Below, piece after piece: positions 56,464-64,000 of a stretch of 64,000 nucleotides of DNA (position 1 is its first letter; each line of letters begins with the position of its first letter). This DNA is from Aerophototrophica crusticola (GTDB lineage: Bacteria; Pseudomonadota; Alphaproteobacteria; Azospirillales; Azospirillaceae). The translations under genes were made by a program, and so were the position numbers. The stretch is taken from the NCBI GenBank assembly GCA_001939945.1, contig MOEB01000005.1:1-64000 (forward strand), given 5' to 3'. Below the pieces are notes generated by a model that worked only from the letters and a program-made list of their open reading frames with translations, did no database searches and was not told where the DNA came from.

Positions 56464-57915
56464 TCATCCCTTCATCCGGGCGATGGTCCGCGTCGTGCTC
56501 TGCCCATCCACCAGCTCGGCCAGCACCACCTGGCCGCCATAGGATTGGACGAAGGGGGCGCCCACCACCGTGTCCACGGTGTAGTCGGCGCCCTTCACCA
56601 GCACGTCGGGCCTCAGGGCCTGGATCAGCTCCAGGGGCGTGTCCTCCCCGAAGACCACCACCAAATCCACGCTGGCCAGCGACGCCAGCACCGTGGCCCG
56701 GGCCAGTTCCGACTGCACGGGCCGGCTCTCCCCCTTCAGCCGCTTGACGGAGGCGTCGCTGTTCAGCCCCACCACAAGCTTGTCGCAGGCCGCCCGCGCC
56801 TGGGTCAGCAGGGAGACGTGCCCGGGGTGCAGCAGGTCGAAGCAGCCGTTGGTGAAGCCCACCCGGCAGCCCAGCCGCCGCCAGCGCTCCACCCGCTCCA
56901 CCGCGCCCTCCAGGCTCGCCACCTTGGCGTCGTCGGCGGCCCAGCCGCTGCGGCGCAGGGCCCCGCGCAGTTCCTCCGGCCGGACGACGGCGGTGCCCAC
57001 CTTGCCCACCACGATGCCGGCCGCGGCGTTGGCCAGCCGCGCGGCGGCCGGCAGGTCGGCGCCCACGGCCAGGGCCGCGGCCAGGGTGGCCATGACCGTG
57101 TCGCCAGCGCCGGACACGTCGAACACCTCCCGCGCCTCCGCCCGCAGGTGGGTGGCGCCGTCGGCGGTGACCACGGACATGCCTTCCTCGCTGCGGGTGG
57201 CCACCACGGCGCCGATGCCGGCCCGGTCCATGACCAGCCGGCAGGCGGCGGCCACGGCGGAGTCGCCGGTGACGGACAGGCCGGTGGCCTGGGCCAGTTC
57301 CTTGCGGTTGGGGGTGACGGCGGTGGCCCCGCGGTAGCGGCCATAGTCGCTGCCCTTGGGGTCCACCAGGACCGGCTTGCCATGCCGCCGGGCGAGCGCG
57401 ATGAGCATGGAGGTCAGCTCATCCGTCAGCACGCCCTTGCCATAGTCGGACAGCACCAGCACCGCCGCGTCCCGCAGCAGCGCGTCCGCCTTCTGGATGA
57501 GCTTGCCCGCGCTGCCGTCGGCGATGGAGGCCACGGTTTCCTGGTCGGCGCGGAGCAGCTGTTGCGACCCGGCGATGAAGCGGACCTTGGTGGTGGTCTG
57601 GCGCCCGGCCTCGACCACCAGCCCGTCGGCCTGGCCCAGGGTGGCCGTGAGCAGGCGGGACAGCTCGGCCCCCGCCGCATCCTCCCCCACCACGGACAGC
57701 AGGGTGGCCCGGGCGCCCAGGGCGGCCAAGTTGTTCGCCACGTTGCCGGCACCGCCCAGCATGGCGGCTTCCCGCTCCACCCGCAGCACGGGGATCGGGG
57801 CCTCGGGGCTGATGCGCTCCACCTTGCCATAGGTGAAGCGGTCCAGCATGACGTCGCCCACCACCAGCACGCGGGCCTTGGGCAGGGCATCCACCAGGGA
57901 AGAAAGGTCGCTCAT
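56464..57915 (-). CDS. hldE: Bifunctional heptose-7-phosphate kinase / heptose-1-phosphate adenylyltransferase
   Basis: 483 residues with two enzyme domains. The PfkB-type kinase (about 1-320) has [15 protein letters not shown] and [14 protein letters not shown] (catalytic Asp). The nucleotidyltransferase (about 345-483) has [15 protein letters not shown] with the HxGH motif. Together they make ADP-heptose for lipopolysaccharide core. The start at 57915 gives [21 protein letters not shown]. It is a single gene here; the nearest neighbours upstream (disordered protein, acetyltransferase, polysaccharide deacetylase) include possible surface polysaccharide genes. Confidence 0.96.
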   Translation of the reverse strand: MSDLSSLVDALPKARVLVVGDVMLDRFTYGKVERISPEAPIPVLRVEREAAMLGGAGNVANNLAALGARATLLSVVGEDAAGAELSRLLTATLGQADGLVVEAGRQTTTKVRFIAGSQQLLRADQETVASIADGSAGKLIQKADALLRDAAVLVLSDYGKGVLTDELTSMLIALARRHGKPVLVDPKGSDYGRYRGATAVTPNRKELAQATGLSVTGDSAVAAACRLVMDRAGIGAVVATRSEEGMSVVTADGATHLRAEAREVFDVSGAGDTVMATLAAALAVGADLPAAARLANAAAGIVVGKVGTAVVRPEELRGALRRSGWAADDAKVASLEGAVERVERWRRLGCRVGFTNGCFDLLHPGHVSLLTQARAACDKLVVGLNSDASVKRLKGESRPVQSELARATVLASLASVDLVVVFGEDTPLELIQALRPDVLVKGADYTVDTVVGAPFVQSYGGQVVLAELVDGQSTTRTIARMKG

Positions 57916-58015
57916 GCCCGCCCTTCTACCCCATCCCCGCGCGCCCGCGCCAGTTCCGCCGGAACGGGGCGGGGCGGCGGCCTGTTGCTCCTGCCCTACG
58001 ATGACGGAGGATGAG

Positions 58016-58351
58016 ATGGGTAGCGAGGGCGACCGCGACCGGGCCACCGCCGAGCGCGACGGCGCCGGCAGCGGCGACATCACCGACGGTCCCGCCCGCA
58101 AGGCGGATGATGACGCGCGGAAGCAGACCACCGGCCAGGGCCAGGACGGCCAACCCCTGCGCGGCCGCGGCGAGGGCGGGCAGATCCAGTCCGGCGGCGG
58201 GCAGGAGGGGGCGCAATCCTCCCCCCAGGGCCAGCGGCAATCCCCCGGCGGGGTGCCGGACCCGGAAGACGGCCTGCGCGACCCGCCGCCCGGCCCGGGC
58301 GACCCGGATGAGGCGATCTCCAGCGGCGGCACCGGGCTCCCGCCTCGATAA
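58016..58351 (+). CDS. Small disordered Gly/Gln/Asp-rich protein
   Basis: 111 residues from the ATG at 58016, five bases after GGAGG; an in-frame ATG at 58001 is less well placed. The chain is mostly Gly, Asp, Gln, Arg, Ser and Pro with no Cys, Trp, Phe or Tyr. A Gly/Gln-rich middle ([17 protein letters not shown]) is followed by a Pro/Asp-rich tail. It is predicted to be unfolded. It forms its own unit, divergent from hldE. It is similar in character to the proteins at 4208 and 9592 but has no alignable motif with them. Confidence 0.6.
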   Translation: MGSEGDRDRATAERDGAGSGDITDGPARKADDDARKQTTGQGQDGQPLRGRGEGGQIQSGGGQEGAQSSPQGQRQSPGGVPDPEDGLRDPPPGPGDPDEAISSGGTGLPPR

Positions 58352-58447
58352 GCGCCGACCGGGGCACGACTCCCGCGTCCCCGTCCGGTGGATATCCAGC
58401 CGGGGCGGCCCGCCCTACCCTGCCCCAAACGATCGGGGGGGACGGGC

Positions 58448-59302
58448 ATGGCGGAAGGCATCACCTATCGGCCGGCGGGGCCGCGGGACGCGGGCGCGGT
58501 GCTGGACCTGCTGGCCGGCCTGTTCCCCACGGCGTCCCGGGCCTTCCTGCACCGGATGCTGCATGGCAGCTTTGACCCGGACCCGCCCGACCTGGGCTGG
58601 ATGATGGAGGCCGGGGGACGGCCGGTGGGCTTCTTCGGCCTGGTCTACAAGACGCGGCGCTGGGAAGGCCGGGCGGAGCGGTTCGCCAACATCTGGGGCT
58701 ATTGCTGCCTGCCCGACTTCCGCAAGGACGGCGCCCACAAGCGCCTGGTGCGGGAGGCGGTGGCCGACCCCGGCCTGAACTATACCGGCCTGACCTGCAC
58801 CCAACGGGCCTTCGACATCTATCGCGGCCTGGGGTTCGGCTGGATCGATGAACAGCGGGTCTACAGCTTCCCCGGCACCCACCCGCACACCCTGCTGCCC
58901 TGGCCCCGCCGCATCGGGGTGGAGCGGTTCGAGGCGCTGGCCGATCCCGGCACGGCGGCCCTGTTCCGGGAGCACCGGGGCCACGTGCTGCGGGAGTTCC
59001 TGTTCGAACTGGGCGGCCGGTCCTTGGGCCTGGTCTGCCGCCGCGACTACCACCAGAAGCGCTATCCCGTGCTGACGGTCCTGCATGTCAGCGACAAGGC
59101 CCTGTTCCGCCGCCATTTCGAGGCGGTGAAGCTGGCCTGCCTGCGGGAAGGGCGGGCCGCGGCCCTGTCGCTGGTGCCCCATCAGGCGGGCTTCCGCCCG
59201 GCCCTGTCGGTGCCGGTGCCGGGTTTGCAGGTCTACAAGTCGGCCCACCTGCCGCGGGAGGCTTTCGACGCGCTGTATTCGGAGTTGCTGTATCTGGCGT
59301 GA
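58448..59302 (+). CDS. GNAT-like acyltransferase
   Basis: 284 residues. The N-terminal half resembles a GNAT domain ([20 protein letters not shown], then [26 protein letters not shown] in part, [17 protein letters not shown]), the last being the typical ending that places an aromatic residue in the acyl-CoA site. The C-terminal half (about 160-284) is a separate conserved region seen in acyltransferases of polysaccharide clusters. It may modify a surface polysaccharide, suggested by the nearby deacetylase; this is inference. It starts 96 bases after the disordered protein stop. Confidence 0.7.
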   Translation: MAEGITYRPAGPRDAGAVLDLLAGLFPTASRAFLHRMLHGSFDPDPPDLGWMMEAGGRPVGFFGLVYKTRRWEGRAERFANIWGYCCLPDFRKDGAHKRLVREAVADPGLNYTGLTCTQRAFDIYRGLGFGWIDEQRVYSFPGTHPHTLLPWPRRIGVERFEALADPGTAALFREHRGHVLREFLFELGGRSLGLVCRRDYHQKRYPVLTVLHVSDKALFRRHFEAVKLACLREGRAAALSLVPHQAGFRPALSVPVPGLQVYKSAHLPREAFDALYSELLYLA

Positions 59303-59321
59303 GAGTGATTCTATCCAAATC

Positions 59322-59395
59322 GGACAAATGTTTCTGTTTCCCCTGCTTTCGCAGGGGAGGCGGTCAGCATTATTTGGAGCGGATTGCTACTGTCC
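59322..59395. repeat. Short derivative of the nested palindrome at 10938
   Basis: TTTCTGTTTCCCCTGCTTTC then GCAGGGGAGGCGG, followed by ATTGCTACTGTC at 59383-59394, matches the right half of the element at 10938 (CCCCTGCTTTCGCAGGGGAG, CGG, ATTGCTACCATC). The left arm is missing. It lies between the acyltransferase and polysaccharide deacetylase genes, which are convergent. Confidence 0.55.
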
Positions 59396-59422
59396 AAAGC
59401 ACTTGGCCGGTTGGCGTGACCC

Positions 59423-60436
59423 TCAAGCCGCCAACGCTGCCTCCCCTGCCTCCAGCACCCCCACCGGCAATGTCGCCAGGAAGTTCGCCAAGCGCTCGGG
59501 CCGCAAGGTGCCGTCCGGGTCGGCCAGCAGGCCGGCATGGATCTCCACCCGGCCCAGCAGGTCGCTGGCCGGGCGGCCCCCGGGGCAGGCATTGGCCAGC
59601 CGGTCGCTGGTGAAGCACAGGGCATGGCCGCTGGCCCGCGCCGCCTGGACCAAGGCGGCATCCCAGCGGCCATGGGGGAAGGACAGGCTGTCCACCGGCG
59701 CGCCGGTCATGGCGGTGAGGGATTGGCGGGCCGACGCGATCTCCCCCGCCCCGTCGGGGACGGCGGTCAGGGGCTCGTGGCTGCAGCCGTGCCCGCCCAC
59801 GGCCCAGCCCACGGCGGCCAGCCTTGCCAGCTCCGCCGGGGTCAGGAAGGCGGGGATGGCGGGACGGCCCCCGCCGCCCAAGGCGCGGAACAGGGCGGAG
59901 CGGGCCTCCGGCTCCAGCCGGGCCAGCGCGGCCTGAACGGAGATGTCCGCCAGTTCCGCCGGCAGGTGGTCGGCCAGGTCGGCGCGGCGGATGCGGCCGG
60001 TTGCCAGCGCCTCATGCCATTCCTCCTGCCAGAAGGGCCGGGCGGACCCGATCCAGTCGGCCGCCGCGAACAGCACCGCGGGCCAGCCGCGCCGGGCCAG
60101 CTCCGGTGCCGCGTAGTGCAGGTTGTCCGACCAGCCATCGTCGAAGCTGACCAGCATGGCAGCCGGGGGCAGAGGGCGCCCACCGGCCCGCGCCTCCACC
60201 ACGTCGCGCAGGGAGACGGGGGTGAACAGCCCGCCCGCCACGTCAAGGGCCAGGGCGAATTCCTGGGGGTCCAGGGTGTATTGCCGGGTGGCGCCGGGCC
60301 AGCGCGGGTCCGCCCGGTCCAGCACCCGGTGGAACATCAACACGGTCAGGCTGTCCCCCAGCCGCCGCCGCGCCACCGCCCCGGTCAGCCCGGCCCGCCA
60401 GGCCAGCCGCTTCACCGCATCCCGCGCCGCGCCCAT
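59423..60436 (-). CDS. Polysaccharide deacetylase family protein
   Basis: 337 residues. The NodB domain has the catalytic Asp pair in MLVSFDDGWSDN (near residue 95) and the metal His pair in GGHGCSHEPL (near residue 215). LSFPHGRWDAALVQAARASG is the later conserved segment. It removes acetyl groups from a sugar polymer. There is no signal peptide, so it may act in the cytoplasm or membrane interior during exopolysaccharide assembly. Substrate unknown. Confidence 0.87.
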   Translation of the reverse strand: MGAARDAVKRLAWRAGLTGAVARRRLGDSLTVLMFHRVLDRADPRWPGATRQYTLDPQEFALALDVAGGLFTPVSLRDVVEARAGGRPLPPAAMLVSFDDGWSDNLHYAAPELARRGWPAVLFAAADWIGSARPFWQEEWHEALATGRIRRADLADHLPAELADISVQAALARLEPEARSALFRALGGGGRPAIPAFLTPAELARLAAVGWAVGGHGCSHEPLTAVPDGAGEIASARQSLTAMTGAPVDSLSFPHGRWDAALVQAARASGHALCFTSDRLANACPGGRPASDLLGRVEIHAGLLADPDGTLRPERLANFLATLPVGVLEAGEAALAA

Positions 60437-60525
60437 GCCACCGCCTCCCCCGCCATGCCCCTGCCATCAGGACAGGGCGGCAGGGTCGATCCCGCAAGAA
60501 AGCGTTAGGAGATTGCCCGGAAGGG

Positions 60526-61122
60526 TTATGTCGCCGGCTTGCCGTCCACATGCCGGGCCAGTTCCTCCAGCCCGCGGTCGCGGATGCCCAGTTCCCCCAG
60601 GTGATCCAGCAGGCTGTGCAGGTAATCCACCCCCCGGCCGGAGATGCCCACACCCTGGCGGATCAGGGCGGCCGTGCCCTCCGTCCCCAGCCGGCCGCAA
60701 TATTGCCGGTGGCCGCGGTCGGCGATGAAGGCCAGGGCCTGCACCGTGCCCAGGCCGGAAGGCAGCACGGCGGTGACGAAGCGGGGGATGTAGACCCGGT
60801 TCATCATCTCCCGCTCCCACAGGTAGGCCAGGGTGGCCTCCGCCTTGTCGCCGGCCACCTGGTAGGCGATGCCGCGGCAGGCCCCGCCCCGGTCCAGGCC
60901 CAGGACCGCGCCCGGCACCTCAGGCGTGCCGCGGTGGCGGTGGCTGTAGATGCAGAAGGACCGGTGCCAGCCCCGCACGACAGCCGGATGGCGGGAGACA
61001 TAGGGAAAACCCGGGTTCCACATCAGGGAGCCGAAGGCGAACACCCATAGCGGCTGCCCCGGCGGGTGGCCGATCTCCGCATGGGGCGGCAGGGAATCCT
61101 GGGCAATCGGGCTGTCGGCCAT
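60526..61122 (-). CDS. Glutathione-specific gamma-glutamylcyclotransferase (ChaC-like)
   Basis: 198 residues. FAFGSLMWNPGFP (28-40) is the substrate-binding YGSL-type loop, and the catalytic Glu105 lies in LWEREMMNRVY. Members release 5-oxoproline from glutathione. The length and the R-G-W-H-R-S-F-C segment fit ChaC. It is cytoplasmic. It starts 126 bases from the divergent DUF2125 gene. There is no chaA or chaB nearby. Confidence 0.87.
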   Translation of the reverse strand: MADSPIAQDSLPPHAEIGHPPGQPLWVFAFGSLMWNPGFPYVSRHPAVVRGWHRSFCIYSHRHRGTPEVPGAVLGLDRGGACRGIAYQVAGDKAEATLAYLWEREMMNRVYIPRFVTAVLPSGLGTVQALAFIADRGHRQYCGRLGTEGTAALIRQGVGISGRGVDYLHSLLDHLGELGIRDRGLEELARHVDGKPAT

Positions 61123-61247
61123 GAAGTCGCCTCACGGTTGGACCATAGACCTAACATCTGCCGCCGCGTCCCCGGAAGGGTTCAGCGCCCTTGCCACCCG
61201 TGGCAAGGCCGTGGCCCAATGGCGCGCCCGCCCCTGCCGGATCGACC

Positions 61248-62270
61248 ATGCGCCTCCGCCCCCTCAGCGTCATCGCCGCCTTCATCCTGTTGCTGGTCCT
61301 CGCCTATACGGCTTGGTGGGTTTCCGCCTCCTGGCAGCTCCGCCGCGGGATCGAGTCCTGGGCGGAGCAGCAGCGCGCCCTCGGCAACACCGTGAGCTAC
61401 ACCGACCTGACGGTGGGCGGCTGGCCCCTGTCGCTGGATGCCAGCGCCAAGGCGGTGGGCCTGAGCCGCCCGGACGGGGCCAGCGTGGCCGTGCCCCTGT
61501 TGCAGGCCAGCGCCGAGCCCTGGAACCCGCTGGTCATCCACCCCGCCTTCCCGCAGGGCCTGTCCCTGACCGCCCCGGCGGCGGACGGGCCAACGACCCT
61601 GACGGCAGGGGGCGGCGACGGCCGCGTGACCTTGGGCCTGGACGGGCAGGCGCGGGAAGTGTCGCTGAACCTGGCCAAGGCGGTCCTGGCCACGCCCGGG
61701 ATCGTCGGGCCCCTGCCCATGGACAGCCTGGCGGGCAGCTGGGTGGCGCCGGACGCGCCGCCGGCCAATTACCAGGAGGTGGCCCTGACCCTGTCCCTGG
61801 CCGCCACCGGCATCACCCTGCCCAACCCGGTGCCGCAGCCCCTGCCCCAGCGCGTGGACCGGCTGGCCCTGACCGCCGCCTGGAAGGGCCCCCTGCCGCC
61901 GGACACCAAGGCCGACTCGCTGCGCGCCTGGAGCGACGCGGGCGGGACGGTGGAGGTGCAGTCCCTGCGGCTGGACTGGGCCGGGATCGATCTGCGGGGC
62001 GACGCCACCCTGGCCCTGGACGCCGACCTTCAGCCGGTGGCCGCCGGCCGCGCCTTCCTGTCCGGCACGGACGTGCTGGTGGAGGCGCTGGTGGCCGGCG
62101 GCCAGATGAAGCCCAACCAGGCCGCCGCCGTGAAGGCGGGCCTGGGCCTGCTGACCCAGCCACAGGCGGATGGTCGCCGCGCCGTGCAGGTGCCGGTGAC
62201 CCTTCAGGAACGCAAGCTGTCCGTCGGCCCGGTGAAGGTGCTGGACGTGCCGCCCGTGGCCTGGGATTGA
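61248..62270 (+). CDS. DUF2125 domain protein
   Basis: 340 residues. One N-terminal membrane helix or uncleaved signal (VIAAFILLLVLAYTAWWVSA) is followed by a periplasmic beta-rich region. VSYTDLTVGGWPLSLDASA near residue 49 is typical of the alphaproteobacterial DUF2125 family, whose function is unknown. The start at 61248 leaves out a low-complexity upstream extension. It ends 82 bases before the S9 peptidase gene. Confidence 0.85.
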   Translation: MRLRPLSVIAAFILLLVLAYTAWWVSASWQLRRGIESWAEQQRALGNTVSYTDLTVGGWPLSLDASAKAVGLSRPDGASVAVPLLQASAEPWNPLVIHPAFPQGLSLTAPAADGPTTLTAGGGDGRVTLGLDGQAREVSLNLAKAVLATPGIVGPLPMDSLAGSWVAPDAPPANYQEVALTLSLAATGITLPNPVPQPLPQRVDRLALTAAWKGPLPPDTKADSLRAWSDAGGTVEVQSLRLDWAGIDLRGDATLALDADLQPVAAGRAFLSGTDVLVEALVAGGQMKPNQAAAVKAGLGLLTQPQADGRRAVQVPVTLQERKLSVGPVKVLDVPPVAWD

Positions 62271-62351
62271 GCCTTGACGCCGGAATGGACCTACCGCCCG
62301 TCCCGGCAACCCTTACATTCCACAAGACCTGACACTTCGGGGAGGAAGACC

Positions 62352-64000
62352 GTGCGAATCCTGAACACCGGGATGATGGCAGCAAGCGTGGCCCTGCTGG
62401 CCGCCATGCCGCTGGCGGGCGCCTTTGCCCAGACCGCCGCGAAGCCGGCTGGCGCCAGCGACGCGCTGATCCCCCGCAAGGACATCTTCGGCAATCCCAG
62501 CCGGACGCTGGCCCAGCTCAGCCCCGACGGCAAGCTGATCGCCTTCCTGGCGCCGCGGGACGGGGTGCTGAACGTCTGGGTCGCCCCCGCCGGCAACATG
62601 GATGAGGCGAAGCCCATCACGGAGGAGAAGAGCCGCCCCATCCGCCAGTACTTCTGGTCCCCGGACAGCGGCCGCATCCTGTACATCCAGGACAAGGGCG
62701 GGAACGAGGATTTCCTGCTGTACGGGGTGGACATCGCCAAGGGCGGCACCACCCCCTACACCCCGTTCGAGAAGACCCGCGTCCAGGTGGTGGCCACCAG
62801 CCCCAAGGTGAAGGACGCCATCCTGGTGGGCCTGAACAACCGGGACCCGCGCTGGCACGACGTGCACCGGCTGGACCTGAAGACCGGCAAGCTGGAGCTG
62901 GTCCGCCAGAATGACGGCTACGCCGGCTTCGTCGCCGACATGGACCTGAAGCTGCGCCTGGCCGTGAAGCCCCAGCCCGACGGCGGCATGGTGCTGGAGA
63001 CCATCGGCGAGGACGGCAAGACCGCCAAGCTGCTGGACATCCCGGCGGACGACGCCCTGGCCACCAACGTGGTGGGCATCCCGTCCGGGGGCGACGTGGC
63101 CTACATGGTGGACACGCGGGACCGGGACACTGCGGCCCTGCTGGCCCTGGACCTGAAGACCGGCAAGACCAGCCTGCTGGGCGAAAGCGCCAAGGCCGAC
63201 GTGGGCGGCATCCTGCAGAACCCCACGACCGGCGTGGCGGAGGCCTACAACGTCGATTACCTGAAGGATGAATGGGTCCCGCTGGGCGACGCGCTGAAGG
63301 CCGACATCGCGTTCCTGAACAAGGAGGCCCGCGGCCAGTGGTCCGTGACCAGCCGCACCGACGACGACAAGACCTGGACCCTGCTGGTGGACCGGGTGAG
63401 CGAGCCGGCCGCCTTCTACCTGTATGACCGGCCGGGCAAGAAACTGACCAAGCTGTTCACCATCCGCCCGGCCCTGGAAGGCAAGACCCTGGCGCCCATG
63501 CAGGCGCTGGAGCTCAAGGCCCGGGACGGGAAGACCCTGGTCAGCTACCTGACCCTGCCGCCCGGCAGCGACAAGGACGGCGACGGCAAGCCGGAGAAGC
63601 CGGTGCCGCTGGTCCTGAACGTCCATGGCGGCCCCTGGGCGCGGGACGGCTATGGCTACAACCCGGAGCACCAGTGGCTGGCCAACCGCGGCTATGCCGT
63701 GATGTCGGTGAACTTCCGCGGTTCCACCGGCTTCGGCAAGGGCTTCACCAACGCCGGCGACAAGCAGTGGGGCCGGGCCATGCACGATGACCTGCTGGAC
63801 GCGGTGGACTGGGCCGTGAAGCAGGGTGTCGCGCCCAAAGATAAGGTGGCCATCTATGGCGGCTCCTACGGCGGTTACGCCACGCTCTGGGGCATGACCA
63901 ACACGCCTGATACCTTCGCCTGCGGCGTGGGCATCGTCGGCCCGTCCAACCTGCAGACCCTGCTGGCCAGCGTGCCGGAATACTGGGCCAGCTTCTTCGA
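62352..64000 (+). CDS. Prolyl oligopeptidase family (S9) peptidase (partial, C-terminus outside window)
   Basis: Starts with GTG at 62352 (GGGAGGAAG upstream) and runs off the window after 549 codons. A signal peptide (ASVALLAAMPLAGAFA before QTAA) is followed by a beta-propeller-like region (about 45-370, with LSPDGKLIAFLAPRDG and FWSPDSGRILYI) and an alpha/beta hydrolase domain. HGGPWARDGYGYNP, NFRGSTGFGKGF and YGGSYGGYATLW are seen, the last with nucleophile Ser505. The catalytic Asp and His lie beyond the window. It is an exported peptidase that cuts oligopeptides. Confidence 0.93.
   Translation, partial: MRILNTGMMAASVALLAAMPLAGAFAQTAAKPAGASDALIPRKDIFGNPSRTLAQLSPDGKLIAFLAPRDGVLNVWVAPAGNMDEAKPITEEKSRPIRQYFWSPDSGRILYIQDKGGNEDFLLYGVDIAKGGTTPYTPFEKTRVQVVATSPKVKDAILVGLNNRDPRWHDVHRLDLKTGKLELVRQNDGYAGFVADMDLKLRLAVKPQPDGGMVLETIGEDGKTAKLLDIPADDALATNVVGIPSGGDVAYMVDTRDRDTAALLALDLKTGKTSLLGESAKADVGGILQNPTTGVAEAYNVDYLKDEWVPLGDALKADIAFLNKEARGQWSVTSRTDDDKTWTLLVDRVSEPAAFYLYDRPGKKLTKLFTIRPALEGKTLAPMQALELKARDGKTLVSYLTLPPGSDKDGDGKPEKPVPLVLNVHGGPWARDGYGYNPEHQWLANRGYAVMSVNFRGSTGFGKGFTNAGDKQWGRAMHDDLLDAVDWAVKQGVAPKDKVAIYGGSYGGYATLWGMTNTPDTFACGVGIVGPSNLQTLLASVPEYWASFF

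Overview
The window is GC-rich, gene-dense chromosomal DNA from an alphaproteobacterium. The best guess is a Rhodospirillales/Azospirillaceae-type organism (Azospirillum or Niveispirillum-like). This rests on DUF2336 and DUF2125 proteins, a ScfR-family regulator, the xerD / secreted protein / aroK-aroB neighbourhood and the base composition, and it was not tested by a database search. I saw no rRNA, tRNA, CRISPR array, prophage or insertion sequence. The many long open frames antisense to genes are GC-driven shadows.

Layout. 1-4.7 kb: a secreted Gly/Thr/Ser-rich protein cut by the window edge, a HAD nucleotidase, a PAS-GAF-GGDEF diguanylate cyclase followed by a DUF2336 protein, and a small disordered protein. 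4.9-9.9 kb: isocitrate lyase aceA, a brnT-brnA toxin-antitoxin pair, a ScfR/RamB-type regulator likely to act on acyl-CoA or glyoxylate metabolism, a 2OG-Fe oxygenase and a second disordered protein. 9.9-15 kb: xerD, a small membrane protein with a large secreted protein, and aroK-aroB. 15.2-23.4 kb: a complete histidine utilisation set, hutF-hutU-hutG-hutH on one strand, hutI divergent from hutF over a HutC-type operator, and hutC. 23.4-27.2 kb: a HAD phosphatase, a small secreted protein, a Sel1 protein, two RNA-modifying enzymes and a membrane protein. 27.4-36 kb: an RND efflux pair and a trypsin-like autotransporter. 36.2-42.7 kb: a pirin, two TerC-family proteins, a membrane protein and a soluble TPR-GAF histidine kinase. 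43-50.3 kb: an oppB-C-D-F peptide transporter without a binding protein, divergent from acnA. 50.6-64 kb: a DUF2087 protein, a TonB-dependent receptor, purC-purS, hldE, a third disordered protein, an acetyltransferase, a polysaccharide deacetylase, a ChaC-type enzyme, a DUF2125 protein and a truncated S9 peptidase.

How it fits together. Much of the region concerns growth on peptides, amino acids and acetate-level carbon. There are secreted or surface proteases (autotransporter, S9 peptidase), an outer-membrane receptor, peptide import (opp), histidine breakdown to glutamate (hut), and aceA with acnA for the glyoxylate and citric acid cycles. Regulatory signals that can be read are a HutC operator between hutF and hutI, a Fur-box-like palindrome upstream of acnA, a terminator-like hairpin between acnA and oppB that faces oppB, and direct repeats upstream of aceA that could bind the ScfR regulator.

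Most unusual is the intergenic DNA. It carries at least six families of palindromic elements, several of them nested inverted repeats of 100-300 bp. One multi-hairpin element occurs at 7155 and 27260 with identical loops and compensatory stem changes, as expected of a structured RNA or a mobile palindromic element. Three small cysteine-free, intrinsically disordered proteins (4208, 9592, 58016), each its own transcription unit with a good ribosome binding site, are the other feature that known families do not readily explain.
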